A DNA stretch of 64,000 nt, from assembly GCA_964450405.1 (NCBI GenBank), contig CAYVCQ010000017.1:1-64000 (forward strand), in the 5' to 3' direction. Made by a program: the position numbers and the translations under genes. Shown here one piece after another: positions 33,901 to 42,573 of this stretch. This DNA is from WRGT01 sp964450405. Its GTDB lineage: Bacteria > Spirochaetota > UBA4802 > UBA5550. Below the pieces are notes generated by a model. That model made no database searches. It was not told the DNA's origin and worked only from the letters and a program-made list of their open reading frames with translations. Every line of letters begins with the position of its first letter. Within the stretch, counting starts at the first letter, position 1.

Positions 33901-35267
33901 TAAATGATGGAAATGATAAACTTCATATCTATGATGAAATCAATGACAAGCGGATTGAACTTTTCGGAAATAAAAAAGTAAAAATGCTTCTATCAAATAT
34001 GGGCCGGCTTTCAAGTGAACTTATGGCTGCATCAATCCGCGGAGTAGATATAAATGCCGAAGCGATGCCTCTTCCTGATGTGTACACGCTCCAGGCTGCA
34101 AGAAGCTATATGTCCGGTAAAGAGTGTCTCCCTTCTCAACTTGTTCTAGGAAGTGCTCTCAAATACTTTCAGTCAGACAAATACAGAAAGGATGAAATAT
34201 ATCTTCTCTTTGTCCCGACAACAACCGGTCCTTGCCGTACCGGACAATACTTTGTATTCTACGAAAATCTTTTCCGTGATTTAAAACTTGAAAATGTACT
34301 GGTAGTAACCCTTGACTCCGAAAATTCATACAATGAACTGGGGCCTACTTTCTCAAGGAATGCCTGGTGGGGACTTGCCATTGCAGACTACATGAAGGAT
34401 ATTGAAACATCTCTAAGAACCTGCGCCGAGGATCCTGCAACAGCAATTGCCAAGTATGACGAACTTTGGCACGGACTTATGGAGATTGCGGAAAAAGATA
34501 TTAAACAGATTGTACCTACGCTAAAAAAGATTGCTTCAGAGATAAAGAAAATTCCTCTCAAGCAGAAAATGGAAGATACTGCAAAGATTCTTATTGTCGG
34601 AGAAATTTATGTAAGAAGAGATGATTTTGCAGTTGATGAATTGGTAAGAATTATGAGCAGAAAAGGTATAATCGCAAAAGTTTCCGGAATTACCGAATGG
34701 ATTTACTACACTGATTATGTAAGGAGAAATGAAATATCCAAACGATATAATCTTCTTCCATGGTATAAAAAATTCTTCTCAAAGGAACTTAGAGCTCTTA
34801 TTGTATGGAGACTTGAAGAGATATGGAAACATGGAGTTGAAAATAAAGTTAAAAATGCGTTGAAAGAGACCAATTTAATTCCTACTACTCCTCACAATAT
34901 GAAAGAGATTATGAATAATGCAAATGAGCATTTTGTTCATTCTGAACTCGACTCTGAGATTTCAATCTCCAGCGGTATAGCCTCAACTGCCATGATGTAC
35001 GATTATTCAGGTGTAATAAATATTTCACCCTTTGCATGTCTTATAGGACGAGTTATTGAGGGACTGATCACACCGTGGAGCAGAGAGAGAAACTACCCTG
35101 TATTATCAGTTGAAATTGACGGATCTCTTCTTCCTCCGAACATTGTAAGTAAAGTAGAAATTTTCATGCTTAATGTTTTGAGGTTCAGACAGAATCCTGA
35201 AATCTCAGAATTGATCGAGCGGGAAAGTAATGTAGACTCATCAATGTGCAGAAAAATAAGCAGATAA
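30957..35267 (+). CDS. Large acyl-CoA dehydratase activase-like protein (BadF/BcrA/HgdC family)
   Basis: 1436 residues from the second of two adjacent ATGs (spacing to AGGAGG is 5 bases rather than 2). Two ASKHA ATPase domains stand in tandem: residues 1-265 (GVNIGSSSIKVV, NKCASGTGEFF, SRCSVFMKSDC) and about 298-565 (GIDGGSTTTKVSLID, EIGGQDAKYV, NEACSAGTGSFLE, EHCSAFINSD). Each has both cysteines that in HgdC hold the bridging 4Fe-4S cluster. A cysteine-containing linker (CKSCENFCPIKV) leads to a DUF2229-like region (about 655 on, GIPRAFSVYTLWPL) and a long C-terminal region related to dehydratase subunits. HgdC-type proteins use ATP to inject an electron into radical 2-hydroxyacyl-CoA dehydratases or benzoyl-CoA reductases. 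The substrate of the fused forms is not known. Confidence 0.88.
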   Translation: MYNLGVNIGSSSIKVVLMDEETVILKNVIEHEGDFLAALKKLLYNSDIPTDSRILVTGTEGRYMINSNNVIESLCVEEAIKKLNIKADAVVSLGGENFVVYTLDENGKIITNFSGNKCASGTGEFFKQQLGRMDLNLADIQTVPECSRPHPLSSRCSVFMKSDCTHKLNKGEATKHDIVLSLSEVMASKVADFLKRAKIKEGRVILAGGVTENKYIIQYIQDKLPGLEIIVPEEARYFEAFGAALMAGKSGSPLPPVESVFKSVESAFGRYPSLKNSLGRVTYIEPLRAKVKAGGEYILGIDGGSTTTKVSLIDFETDEIVADYYGRTHGDPVNALKKCLSEIQIQIKEQIGDAPIKISLAATTGSSREILGVFVETAGIYNEIIAHATGTTYFKKDIDTIFEIGGQDAKYVYLKNSVPIDYAMNEACSAGTGSFLEESASGDLNITDVKEIGDIALAAVSPLKFGEHCSAFINSDIRKAIQYGASKEDITAGIITSIVSNYLNRVVGNRSIGQNIVLQGGVAKNKAVPLAFAMLLDKDITVPPSPELLGAFGVGILAKQKFKDNLLDKSSFDLDQMINTEIVNEKEFICKSCENFCPIKVLNVNGHKYMFGGRCNKYANSRKKKEIDEDSVFNYIDAREELMFKECAPDPATLERQKDYVVGIPRAFSVYTLWPLYSWFFHSLGIEVKLSDEILQEGVAKMESAYCFPAEIAHGAVQSIIDSGADFIFVPHFRDMPSYEKEVHANFCPITQSLPYYIKQAFTEIPENRILAPIISFKYGTDKALEGLHELAVQLDISENQIARAFKIGFKKQEEFFEKYRLLGIEAMERARKAKHPVIAVLGRPYNAFTKDANMGIPKKFTSRGYSVIPYDMLPFEETKIFSNMYWYYGQQDMKAASYLKDEDNIFITFISNFSCAPDSFMLHYIKWVMGMKPFLILELDSHSADAGIDTRVEAFLDIIDGYRLKFTGDDNSRYDNGLRFINDGNDKLHIYDEINDKRIELFGNKKVKMLLSNMGRLSSELMAASIRGVDINAEAMPLPDVYTLQAARSYMSGKECLPSQLVLGSALKYFQSDKYRKDEIYLLFVPTTTGPCRTGQYFVFYENLFRDLKLENVLVVTLDSENSYNELGPTFSRNAWWGLAIADYMKDIETSLRTCAEDPATAIAKYDELWHGLMEIAEKDIKQIVPTLKKIASEIKKIPLKQKMEDTAKILIVGEIYVRRDDFAVDELVRIMSRKGIIAKVSGITEWIYYTDYVRRNEISKRYNLLPWYKKFFSKELRALIVWRLEEIWKHGVENKVKNALKETNLIPTTPHNMKEIMNNANEHFVHSELDSEISISSGIASTAMMYDYSGVINISPFACLIGRVIEGLITPWSRERNYPVLSVEIDGSLLPPNIVSKVEIFMLNVLRFRQNPEISELIERESNVDSSMCRKISR

Positions 35268-35292
35268 AAAAGATTTCGCAAACTATAAGCTC

Positions 35293-35324
35293 AAAAAAAC
35301 CCCCCGGATTCGGGGGGTTTTTTT
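35293..35324. terminator. Bidirectional intrinsic terminator
   Basis: Perfect stem CCCCCCG / CGGGGGG around gatt, flanked by seven A on the left and seven T on the right, so it works on both strands. It lies between the activase stop and the convergent FecR-domain gene. Confidence 0.95.
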
Positions 35325-35372
35325 AATAATTTAACTAAAATTAATTTTGCTTAATTTTCTATTTTTTTTCCT

Positions 35373-36434
35373 TTACTCCGTCTTTACTTCTTCTTTTTTC
35401 AAAGGAGTTGTCTTTTTATATTCTTCAAGGTTTTTAAAGATTTTAGTTTTATCATCTTTAAATTTTGCCATTATTTTTTCGTAGGCTTTTTTATATTCTT
35501 CTTTTACCTTCTGTATAGCTTCATGATTCTTCATCTGCTGTTCCTGAACCTTATTGCAGTTTTTAGCGATACTTTCAAATTTCTCTTTTATCGCGGCATT
35601 TTTACTGCCGTAATCTTCCATAAGATCTGTTATGCTGTTTTTTGAAGCTTCATTCATCAGCATGTTTTCTTCATTTTTTGTTTCAGAGCTGATTATTCTA
35701 CTCCCGGTAGCAGCAAGATCCTCTTTTGTTGCAGCATTTTTTGTTGATTCATTTAAATCAACAAGTTCTTTTGCGCTTGTTTCGCTCTCTGTACCGAAAT
35801 TGTTTATATGCGATTCATATTTATCAGCCTGACTTTCGATGTTATCATTAAGTGCTTCATCTTTTGCATTCTGCCACTGCTCAAGATTTTTTTCATTCTC
35901 GCCGCTCACAGGCTCACCTGCAACCTCGGCTTCAACAGAGAATCCCTGATTAAGTTCAACCTTCCCATAAGAATTTCTTACATCAAGTTTACCCTCTGTC
36001 AGCTCAACCTTGGAATCTCCCCCTTTGCTTACACCCATTGTAAACTCGGTTCCTCTAACCGCACATACTGCTGTTGGAGTTCCCAGTTTGTGCTCACCCT
36101 TTTTCAGTTTAACAAATTTCCCGGTGACCTCACCTGAGATGACAGCTACATCCCCTGAATCTTTTACGTTTTTACTTCCTATCTGAACAGTAGTGTTGCC
36201 CTTGATTGTAATTTTACTTGTATCGTCATAGAGAAGCTCAACAACTGCACCCTTGGAGGTCTTAATAATATCTCCATTAGAAACAACATCCCCAACCTTT
36301 AGATTGATGCTCTTCCCGTTTCTTGTCAGAGTTGAAGCCCCAAGGAAAAAAGTAACCTTCATTGAATATCCGAAAACAGGGAGCAAAGAGAAAAACAATA
36401 TACTGATCATAATAATTTTCATTCTTGAAATCAT
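35373..36434 (-). CDS. Secreted FecR-domain protein with helical C-terminus
   Basis: 353 residues from ATG 36432-36434, preferred because GGAG lies 6 bases before it; an ATG four codons earlier contains that GGAG. Signal peptide (about 1-24), then a FecR domain (25-175) with the patterns KVGDVVSNGDIIKTSKGAVVE and TPTAVCAVRGTEFTMGV, then a lysine/glutamate-rich helical half (185-353) likely to form coiled coils. Free-standing FecR-domain proteins of this kind, without sigma factor or TonB receptor, are common in spirochaetes and other phyla and are thought to bind the envelope. Function not known. Confidence 0.85.
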   Translation of the reverse strand: MISRMKIIMISILFFSLLPVFGYSMKVTFFLGASTLTRNGKSINLKVGDVVSNGDIIKTSKGAVVELLYDDTSKITIKGNTTVQIGSKNVKDSGDVAVISGEVTGKFVKLKKGEHKLGTPTAVCAVRGTEFTMGVSKGGDSKVELTEGKLDVRNSYGKVELNQGFSVEAEVAGEPVSGENEKNLEQWQNAKDEALNDNIESQADKYESHINNFGTESETSAKELVDLNESTKNAATKEDLAATGSRIISSETKNEENMLMNEASKNSITDLMEDYGSKNAAIKEKFESIAKNCNKVQEQQMKNHEAIQKVKEEYKKAYEKIMAKFKDDKTKIFKNLEEYKKTTPLKKEEVKTE

Positions 36435-36486
36435 AACAGTCTCCATTTGACATTATTAAATGGCTGCAGAAGAATCATTCAGCTGC

Positions 36487-36540
36487 ATCAGGGAACCCGC
36501 GGGCATTTAAGAGAATAGCGCCCCTTTGACCCTGTAAGAG
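36487..36540. repeat. Family D element
   Basis: Contains ATAGCGCCCCTTTGACCCTGTAA, related to CTATCGCCCCTTAGACCCTGTAA at 49505-49527. Both are preceded by a GGAACC-type segment. Confidence 0.55.
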
Positions 36541-36657
36541 AAAGTTTTATTACAACTATCCTCACCATAGTATTATTCTAGAATAGTGTCAGAAAAATTA
36601 CAACTAATTTTCTGAGTTATTATTTTCAGACTGATAAGTCAGAATTTTCTTAGTTAT

Positions 36658-36706
36658 TAACCCCCTTTAGCAAGGGGGATGTCACAAAGGTGACAGGGGT
36701 ATTTTG
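36658..36706. repeat. Family B element
   Basis: CCCCCTTTAGCAAGGGGG followed by GTCACAAAGGTGAC and AGGGGT; same architecture as 17980-18049 with a different middle palindrome. Confidence 0.6.
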
Positions 36707-36752
36707 TTCTATATTTCTTTGAATTCAGGATAACACTTAGTATTTCATTAAT

Positions 36753-36799
36753 AAATCCTCCGGCCTTTGGCCACCTCCTTTGTTAAAGGAGGTCTAGTT
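36753..36799. repeat. Family B element
   Basis: AAATCCTCC, GGCCTTTGGCC, then CCTCCTTTGTTAAAGGAGG: the family B parts in the opposite order, i.e. an inverted copy. Confidence 0.6.
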
Positions 36800-37029
36800 T
36801 TAAGTGATGACAGAACTAGGAATTTATTATGAAGAAAAATTTAGCAATTTAAAGAAGAAATAATAGTTTCAAAAACCTTCCGTGAATAATTAAATGACCA
36901 CAATCAGGATTAGTGACTTCTCATAAACTGGTGATAAAACTTGTTTCACTTGCGCCGAAAGTGCGGGGGAAGTAGTAATTTCCTCATGTTTATAAGTAAT
37001 AACCAAAATTATAATAGAAAAGAGACAAT

Positions 37030-38313
37030 ATGAATAACTTTGACATAATTATTATAGGTACAGGACCAGCCGGACTTTTCTGTGCCATAAACTGCGCTGA
37101 TAAACCTGATGCAAAGATACTTGTTCTGGAAAAAAACAGTTACCCCGGAAAAAAATTTCTTCTCTCCGGGACAGGCCAGTGCAATATTACTCACACAGGA
37201 ACTATTTCAGATTTCACCCGTCATTACGGTAGCGGTGGAGATTTTGTAAAACCTGCACTGAGCGCATTTACTCCATCAGCGATGATAAGTTTTCTTAATG
37301 AAAATGATATCCCTACTGTGGAGAAAGAGAACGGAAAAATATTCCCGGAATCCATGAAGGCAATTGACGTTCTATCTAAACTTGTAGATATATGTGAAGA
37401 GAAAGGTGTTGAGTTCCGATACAGTTCACCGGTTAAAAATACAATTTACGAAAACGGAAAGTTTACAGTCTCAATCGGCAATGAAGATAGCAATGAAGAT
37501 GATAATGTCAAAATTGTTAAAAATTCTGAAGATGAAAAGTTTACTTCAGCCGTTCTGGTTATCGCAACCGGCGGAGAGTCCTATCCCGATACAGGCTCAA
37601 CTGGTGACGGTTTCAAATTCGCAAAAAGTTCGGGACACAGAATAGTTCAAACAACTCCTTCACTGGCACCAGTATACATCCGTAACTTTCCGTTCGTTGA
37701 GCTATCGGGAATCTCCTTCAAAAACAGACCTGTATCACTTTTCAAAAATGGAAAAAAAATTTACTCATCTGCAGGAGATATACTCTTTACTCATAGGGGA
37801 TTATCCGGCCCGGCAATACTAGATATGAGCAGATATATCAGCAAGGGCGATATCATCGAAATGTCGCTCACAGGAAAAAAAACTGACGAAATGAATAACG
37901 ATTTTATCGCTGAATCAAGAGCTCAAGGTAAGAAGAGCATTAAAACCTTTCTTAAAAATTATGATATTCCCGAGAGACTGATTGCAGAGATTCTTATACA
38001 GGAAAATATTGATCCGCTGAAAAACGTATCTGAAATAAATAAAACCGAACGTATAAAGCTATTCAAATCCCTCGGCGAATACCCCTTCATTGTTGAGGAC
38101 AAGGGAAACTTCAATGTCTCCATGGCCACAGCTGGAGGGATTTGCAGAGATGAGATCGATAAGCGTACTATGGAATCTAAAATTGTTCCGGGACTATACT
38201 TTGCCGGAGAAGTCATCGATATAGATGGAGATACCGGCGGATACAATATTCAGTGGGCTTTTTCTTCAGGGAAGACTGCTGCTGACTGGATTAAGAGGAA
38301 GGCTCACATGTAG
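37030..38313 (+). CDS. FAD-dependent oxidoreductase, HI0933/BaiN family
   Basis: 427 residues. N-terminal Rossmann motif IIIGTGPAGLFCAINCA, the family signature GKKFLLSGTGQCNITH at about 42-57, ATGGESYPDTGSTGDGFKFA near 182, and a C-terminal FAD-binding stretch YFAGEVIDIDGDTGGYNIQW. The family is flavin-binding and poorly characterised; BaiN acts on bile-acid intermediates in gut clostridia, but most members have no known substrate. About 25 residues of acidic insert (EDSNEDDNVKIVKNSEDEK) lie near 155-173. Monocistronic. Confidence 0.92.
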   Translation: MNNFDIIIIGTGPAGLFCAINCADKPDAKILVLEKNSYPGKKFLLSGTGQCNITHTGTISDFTRHYGSGGDFVKPALSAFTPSAMISFLNENDIPTVEKENGKIFPESMKAIDVLSKLVDICEEKGVEFRYSSPVKNTIYENGKFTVSIGNEDSNEDDNVKIVKNSEDEKFTSAVLVIATGGESYPDTGSTGDGFKFAKSSGHRIVQTTPSLAPVYIRNFPFVELSGISFKNRPVSLFKNGKKIYSSAGDILFTHRGLSGPAILDMSRYISKGDIIEMSLTGKKTDEMNNDFIAESRAQGKKSIKTFLKNYDIPERLIAEILIQENIDPLKNVSEINKTERIKLFKSLGEYPFIVEDKGNFNVSMATAGGICRDEIDKRTMESKIVPGLYFAGEVIDIDGDTGGYNIQWAFSSGKTAADWIKRKAHM

Positions 38314-38352
38314 TGATACATTTGAATACTTCCCTGCATCTTGAGCGCATAT

Positions 38353-38607
38353 TTATACAGCAACTCTCTCATAACTCCCGGCCAAAAGGCTTTGTACATG
38401 AATATCCTCATCAAGTTCTTCCCAGTGAATACCATAACCTCCACCGCTCATCTCAAAATTGTTTTTCTGTTCTATACTTGCTTTCTGTAATCTCGGAAAA
38501 TATGCAAGCGGTACTGAAAGCTGGCGTCCATCAGTAAACAAAATCCACATGTTATCTTCATCAAACCAGATCTTATCAGCCCGCGCATCATTTTTTAAAG
38601 AACTCAT
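38353..38607 (-). CDS. DUF2442-domain protein
   Basis: 84 residues from ATG 38605-38607, which has GAGGAG 7 bases upstream. Pattern: ADKIWFDEDNMWILFTDGR then LSVPLAYFPRLQKAS, the DUF2442 signature. Its start overlaps the end of the DUF4160 gene by 20 bases. The DUF4160-DUF2442 pair recurs next to each other in many bacteria and is often suspected to be a toxin-antitoxin type module; that is inference, not shown here. Confidence 0.85.
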   Translation of the reverse strand: MSSLKNDARADKIWFDEDNMWILFTDGRQLSVPLAYFPRLQKASIEQKNNFEMSGGGYGIHWEELDEDIHVQSLLAGSYERVAV

Positions 38608-38833
38608 TCCACTTCTCCTCAATCAGACTGTGATTCTCTCTGATTTTTTCTTCTAAAGTATTCAATTCTTTTGACGTCATTCCCCATGATGAATCAACAA
38701 TCACTTCAGGAAACATCCAAAATTTAGCGATTGTATCACCCTTTCTAACATGTATATGACACGGTTCAAGAGGATTACCCTCGTTAGAAAAAAAGAAAAA
38801 TTTATATCCATCCCATTCAAAAATTTTAGGCAT
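38588..38833 (-). CDS. DUF4160-domain protein
   Basis: 81 residues. MPKIFEWDGYKFFFFSNEGN then EPCHIHVRKGDTIAKFW is the DUF4160 signature, including the HIHV motif. First gene of a two-gene unit with DUF2442. No biochemical function is established. Confidence 0.87.
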   Translation of the reverse strand: MPKIFEWDGYKFFFFSNEGNPLEPCHIHVRKGDTIAKFWMFPEVIVDSSWGMTSKELNTLEEKIRENHSLIEEKWNEFFKK

Positions 38834-38944
38834 TAGAATTCCCTTTTAATGAGAAGTATATTCCGAATAAACCAATAATATTCACTTTATATATCAATTG
38901 TCAATAACATTCAGATAACTTTAAAACAAAAACTAACCCATACA

Positions 38945-38972
38945 AAAAAAGGAGACCGTTACCGGTCCCTTT
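38945..38972 (-). terminator. Intrinsic terminator of ychF
   Basis: Stem AAAGG(a)GACCG (38948-38958) with CGGTCCCTTT (38963-38972), one bulge, loop ttac. Read leftward it is followed by a run of seven T, about 50 bases after the ychF stop. Confidence 0.8.
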
Positions 38973-39024
38973 ATAAAAACAAATTTAGTTTGATGCAGAT
39001 GCACTCGCATCTACAGCGTTTCAT

Positions 39025-40125
39025 CTACACATTAAACAGAAAATGAACCACATCACCGTTTCCGACAACATACTCCTTACCTTCCGTACGAAGTTTACCC
39101 GAGTTACGAGCGCCAGCCTCACCGTTGCAGCTGACAAAATCTTCAAAAGCAATTACCTCTGCGCGTATAAAACCGCGCTCAAAATCGTTATGTATTACAG
39201 ATGCCGCCTTCGGAGCTTTCCATCCCGCCTGGATGGTCCATGCGCGAACCTCCTTAACTCCCGCTGTGAAATAACTTATTAGTCCAAGGGCATGGTAGCT
39301 GTGGTTTATAATCTGATCGAGCCCGCCTTCTGTTACTCCAAGAGATTCGAGAAACTCATCTCTCTCTCCGTCACTCATCCCCGCCATCTCTTCTTCAATC
39401 TTTGCGCAGATCTTTACAGATTCTGCATTGGTTCTTGAAGCAAATGCGTGAACTGCTTTTACATGTTCGTTATCATTCCCGAGAGAATTCTCATCAACAT
39501 TAGCTGCATAGATAACCGGTTTCAGAGTGATAAGCTGAGTCTCCTTTATAAGTTCGGCAAATGCATCGGAATCCTTGTCACTGAATGTAATTGCAGGCTC
39601 GCCGACGTTAAGATGCTCCAGAAGTTTTTTTGCACAGTCCGACATCGGCTGTACTTTTTTATCAGTTTTAGCAAGCTTTTCAAGTCGTGAAGATTTGTTT
39701 TCCAGAGTCTGTATATCGGCAAGGATAAGTTCAGTGTTTATAACTTCAATGTCACGGAGCGGATTAACATCACCATCTACATGAATAATATTTTCATCCT
39801 CAAAGCATCTGACAACGTGCAGAATCGCAGAAGTTTCTCTTATATGTGAAAGGAACTTGTTCCCAAGCCCTGCTCCACGCGACGCGCCCTTAACAAGTCC
39901 CGCTATATCTGTAAACTCAACAATCGCAGTCTGAATTTTCTGCGGTTTAACAATCAGCGATAGTTTATCCAGACGTTTGTCGGGGACAGGAACTATCGCC
40001 TTATTCGGTTCTATTGTGCAGAAGGGATAGTTCGCCGCCTCTGCATTCTGCGCCTTTGTGAGCGCGTTGAAAAGTGTCGATTTACCTACATTTGGCAGAC
40101 CGACGATACCTATACTCAAAGCCAT
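39025..40125 (-). CDS. ychF: Ribosome-associated ATPase/GTPase YchF (OLA1)
   Basis: 366 residues, the standard length. P-loop GLPNVGKSTLFNAL at 8-21, the YchF-specific NYPFCTIEPN, the G3 motif DIAGLVKGASRGAGLGNKFL, and the C-terminal TGS domain (about 275-366) ending GDVVHFLFNV. YchF is an Obg-family protein that prefers ATP and binds ribosomes; it is linked to redox stress. AGGAGA lies 5 bases before the ATG. Confidence 0.98.
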   Translation of the reverse strand: MALSIGIVGLPNVGKSTLFNALTKAQNAEAANYPFCTIEPNKAIVPVPDKRLDKLSLIVKPQKIQTAIVEFTDIAGLVKGASRGAGLGNKFLSHIRETSAILHVVRCFEDENIIHVDGDVNPLRDIEVINTELILADIQTLENKSSRLEKLAKTDKKVQPMSDCAKKLLEHLNVGEPAITFSDKDSDAFAELIKETQLITLKPVIYAANVDENSLGNDNEHVKAVHAFASRTNAESVKICAKIEEEMAGMSDGERDEFLESLGVTEGGLDQIINHSYHALGLISYFTAGVKEVRAWTIQAGWKAPKAASVIHNDFERGFIRAEVIAFEDFVSCNGEAGARNSGKLRTEGKEYVVGNGDVVHFLFNV

Positions 40126-40503
40126 ATTTTCTCCTGTAACAGTACATTTATTTCGATTTAATTTAACTGAGGTAAGCCATCAAAGGGTTTAACCAGAAAT
40201 ATCACTTTTTTTTAATGTGGAGTTCTGTCAACTAAACAATTGAAAAAGTTTAAGATACTAGTAAGATGAAAATATATTCTCTAAAATATAGTTGCTTTTT
40301 TTGAGCCATATCCCAATTTTTAAAAACCCTATTATCAAATAGACCTGACATCATAAACCTTATACATCTTTCTTAACACAAAAGCAAAGGTCATAAATCT
40401 TATTCAGTCCCGTGTTGCGACTACGATGAATCAATGAAGGGAAGGGCCTTAATCGAAAGCTGGTGGGTGATTAAGTAATAATTAAACACAGTTGGAGTAT
40501 AAA
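40126..40503. other. Intergenic region ahead of a lipoprotein gene
   Basis: About 370 bases between divergent genes. A CTTAATC (about 40450-40456) and GATTAAG (about 40470-40476) pair could form a 7-bp hairpin 20-30 bases ahead of the lipoprotein gene. I could not match the surrounding sequence to a known riboswitch. Confidence 0.4.
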
Positions 40504-41220
40504 TTGAATTCAAAACAAAATACTGTATTTTTCTACTTTGTACTTATAATAATTTCAGTTACAGGTTGCGCAAGCAACCTTACAATGCAGACTGCAAAGG
40601 CGCTTCCCGAAGGTGTACTTTCTGTAGGTGGTGCTGTTGCATTAGCTTCCAACCGCAATCTGATTATATCACAATATAATGGCAGACCCGACATTGAAAG
40701 TAAAAAAGATGATAGTCCTGAGGGGGAGCCCGTAATTCTACCATGGTTCATGCTGGGTTATGGTCTAGGAAGCGGATTTGATATTAGTTTAAATCTGACA
40801 CCATATGCCTTAGAAGGTGGTTTCAAATACCAGATATTAAATGTTGGTGATTTTTTCCTTGCATCGGGTGTTAAAACCTACTATGGCTATCTACCTGATA
40901 TTATTGATGGCAATGAACCGGGGATTCATTCTTTTGATGTTATTCTTCCTCTTTATTTAAGTTATGATTTAACAAGTAAATATTCAGTTTATGGCTCTGT
41001 TAAATATATTTTTCGCAATATACATACCAGTCGCGGGGATGAATATCTTATTGATGATCATCCTGAAAACTCCCCCCGTCATCTGTTGTCTGGAACTCTG
41101 GGGAACAAATTCAGGAACTCAACTAATAGCTCCATCATGCTTGAGCTATGTGTAAACAAAGATCTTGGAATAAATTATTATAGTGCACAGTTTAATATGG
41201 GCGCAACTAAGGAATATTAA
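40504..41220 (+). CDS. Putative lipoprotein, beta-rich, function unknown
   Basis: 238 residues from TTG 40504 (GGAG 6 bases upstream; a TTG four codons earlier contains that GGAG). Lipobox SVTGC places the mature N-terminal cysteine near residue 22. The rest is glycine- and aromatic-rich with alternating strands (YGLGSGFDISLNLTPYAL, YLSYDLTSKYSVYGSVKYIF), like small outer-membrane barrels or barrel-like lipoproteins. No family recognised. Monocistronic. Confidence 0.75.
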   Translation: MNSKQNTVFFYFVLIIISVTGCASNLTMQTAKALPEGVLSVGGAVALASNRNLIISQYNGRPDIESKKDDSPEGEPVILPWFMLGYGLGSGFDISLNLTPYALEGGFKYQILNVGDFFLASGVKTYYGYLPDIIDGNEPGIHSFDVILPLYLSYDLTSKYSVYGSVKYIFRNIHTSRGDEYLIDDHPENSPRHLLSGTLGNKFRNSTNSSIMLELCVNKDLGINYYSAQFNMGATKEY

Positions 41221-41425
41221 TTTCTGAGCCTTAATTGTAGGATAAAAGATTTTCATGATTGTGATAGAGTACACTTTTTCCAAATCATGTTAATCCCTTA
41301 ATCAGGTGAATCATGGTTCAGACAACATAAAAAATTAACCTGAATCCACAATTCTAATCGACTTAAACTTATAAGAGAATAATATCTGTCCAAATAGTAT
41401 AATATTTTTCACATGAGTGTTGATT

Positions 41426-42286
41426 ATGGATAAACGGCAGATGCACATTGGAATACTTGCCATGGTGGCTACAGCTTCTCTCTGGAGTATAGCCGGGCTA
41501 TTCATCAAGGTTATTGACTGGAACCCTCTTGCAATAGCCGGAATACGGAGCTTTATAGCTTCTATGGTTCTGCTGATATATTTAAAAAAACCGGAACTCC
41601 ATTTATCATTTCCTCAGGTTGCCGCGGCAGTTGCAAATGCCGGGACAATGCTTCTCTTTGTTATAGCCAATAAAACCACAACTGCTGCAAATGCAATTCT
41701 GCTTCAGTATATAGCTCCGGTATTCACAGCATTCCTCGGAGCCGCTTTACTCAAAGAGCGCACTCGATTAGAACACTGGATAGCCTTTATTATCGTCGCT
41801 GCAGGTATGATTATAATGTTTATGGAAAAACTCAGCGGAGGCCAGCTGATTGGAAATATTCTTGCCTTGGCATCTGCGGTAACATTCAGTCTCTTTTTTG
41901 TATTTATGAGAATGCAGAAAGAGGGATCTCCCTTTGAATCGATACTTCTGTCCCACTGGATAACAGCTGCGGTCTGTCTGATAGCGTCATTCTTTCTTCC
42001 TATGCCGTCATTCACTGTAAAGTCTGTTGGAGCAATTATAATACTCGGTGTAGTTCAGATCGGAATCCCCTCTATACTTTTTGCAGTGGCTATTAAAAGA
42101 ATAACAGCCGTATCGGCTAATCTTATAGCAGTGATAGAACCGGTTTTCAACCCCATATGGGTTTTTCTTGTACTGAATGAATCCCCGGGAATAAACACTA
42201 TTATCGGCGGTGCGGTGATTGTATCGGCAGTAACAGGGGTCTCTATAATCAGCAGCAGGAGACAATCCGGCCGGAAAACCTCTTAA
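41426..42286 (+). CDS. EamA/DMT-family transporter
   Basis: 286 residues from ATG 41426; a GTG three codons earlier is possible and no strong ribosome-binding site decides between them. Ten membrane helices in two EamA repeats (about 5-135 and 145-280) and the typical ATASLWSIAGLFIKV opening, with the repeat signature VIEPVFNPIWVFLVLNE in the second half. Drug/metabolite transporter superfamily members export amino acids, nucleotides or other small metabolites; the substrate cannot be read from the sequence. Confidence 0.9.
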   Translation: MDKRQMHIGILAMVATASLWSIAGLFIKVIDWNPLAIAGIRSFIASMVLLIYLKKPELHLSFPQVAAAVANAGTMLLFVIANKTTTAANAILLQYIAPVFTAFLGAALLKERTRLEHWIAFIIVAAGMIIMFMEKLSGGQLIGNILALASAVTFSLFFVFMRMQKEGSPFESILLSHWITAAVCLIASFFLPMPSFTVKSVGAIIILGVVQIGIPSILFAVAIKRITAVSANLIAVIEPVFNPIWVFLVLNESPGINTIIGGAVIVSAVTGVSIISSRRQSGRKTS

Positions 42287-42366
42287 ACCGATTGATATTT
42301 AAAAAACGTGAAACTTTTGGCACTTTCCGGAATGTTGGGATAATAATAATTAAATTCAAACCTTCC

Positions 42367-42392
42367 TGCCCCCTATCCCCCGGAGGGGGCAC
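42367..42392. repeat. Family A element, left copy of an inverted pair
   Basis: TGCCCCCTATCCCCCGGAGG followed by GGGCAC; reverse complement of the copy at 42549-42573 with two differences in the arm extension. Confidence 0.8.
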
Positions 42393-42548
42393 CGGGTATA
42401 TCAGTTATATCGCCGATAGTTTTATTCTTATCATTTCTTTTCTTCTTACACTGTCATGTTGTTTCGAAGATCTTTTGCAAGCTCAACGATATAAGGAAGT
42501 GTTTTAATATTGTTATGATTCATAAATTCACTAATAATTTCCATTTTC

Positions 42549-42573
42549 GTGCCCCCTCCGGGGGACAGGGGGA
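42549..42573. repeat. Family A element, right copy of an inverted pair
   Basis: GTGCCCCCTCCGGGGGACAG followed by GGGGA, inverted with respect to 42367-42392. Confidence 0.8.

Larger units (their letters stand above)
36435..37029. other. Repeat-rich intergenic region
   Basis: About 590 bases between divergent genes holding three repeat remnants (36487-36540 family D, 36658-36706 and 36753-36799 family B), a near-hairpin TCAGAAAAATT..AATTTTCTGA at about 36589-36616, and no reading frame of note. Confidence 0.6.

Noticed and set aside
38313..38656. Rightward frames opposite the DUF2442 and DUF4160 genes
   Set aside because: Antisense shadows of the two overlapping DUF genes, which match known domain patterns and have good ribosome-binding sites.
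40380..40490. Possible riboswitch ahead of the lipoprotein gene
   Set aside because: A short CTTAATC/GATTAAG hairpin can be drawn, but no conserved block of a known riboswitch class is recognised.
42292..42507. 71-codon frame in the gap after the EamA gene
   Set aside because: It runs through a family A repeat, has no convincing ribosome-binding site and no family resemblance.
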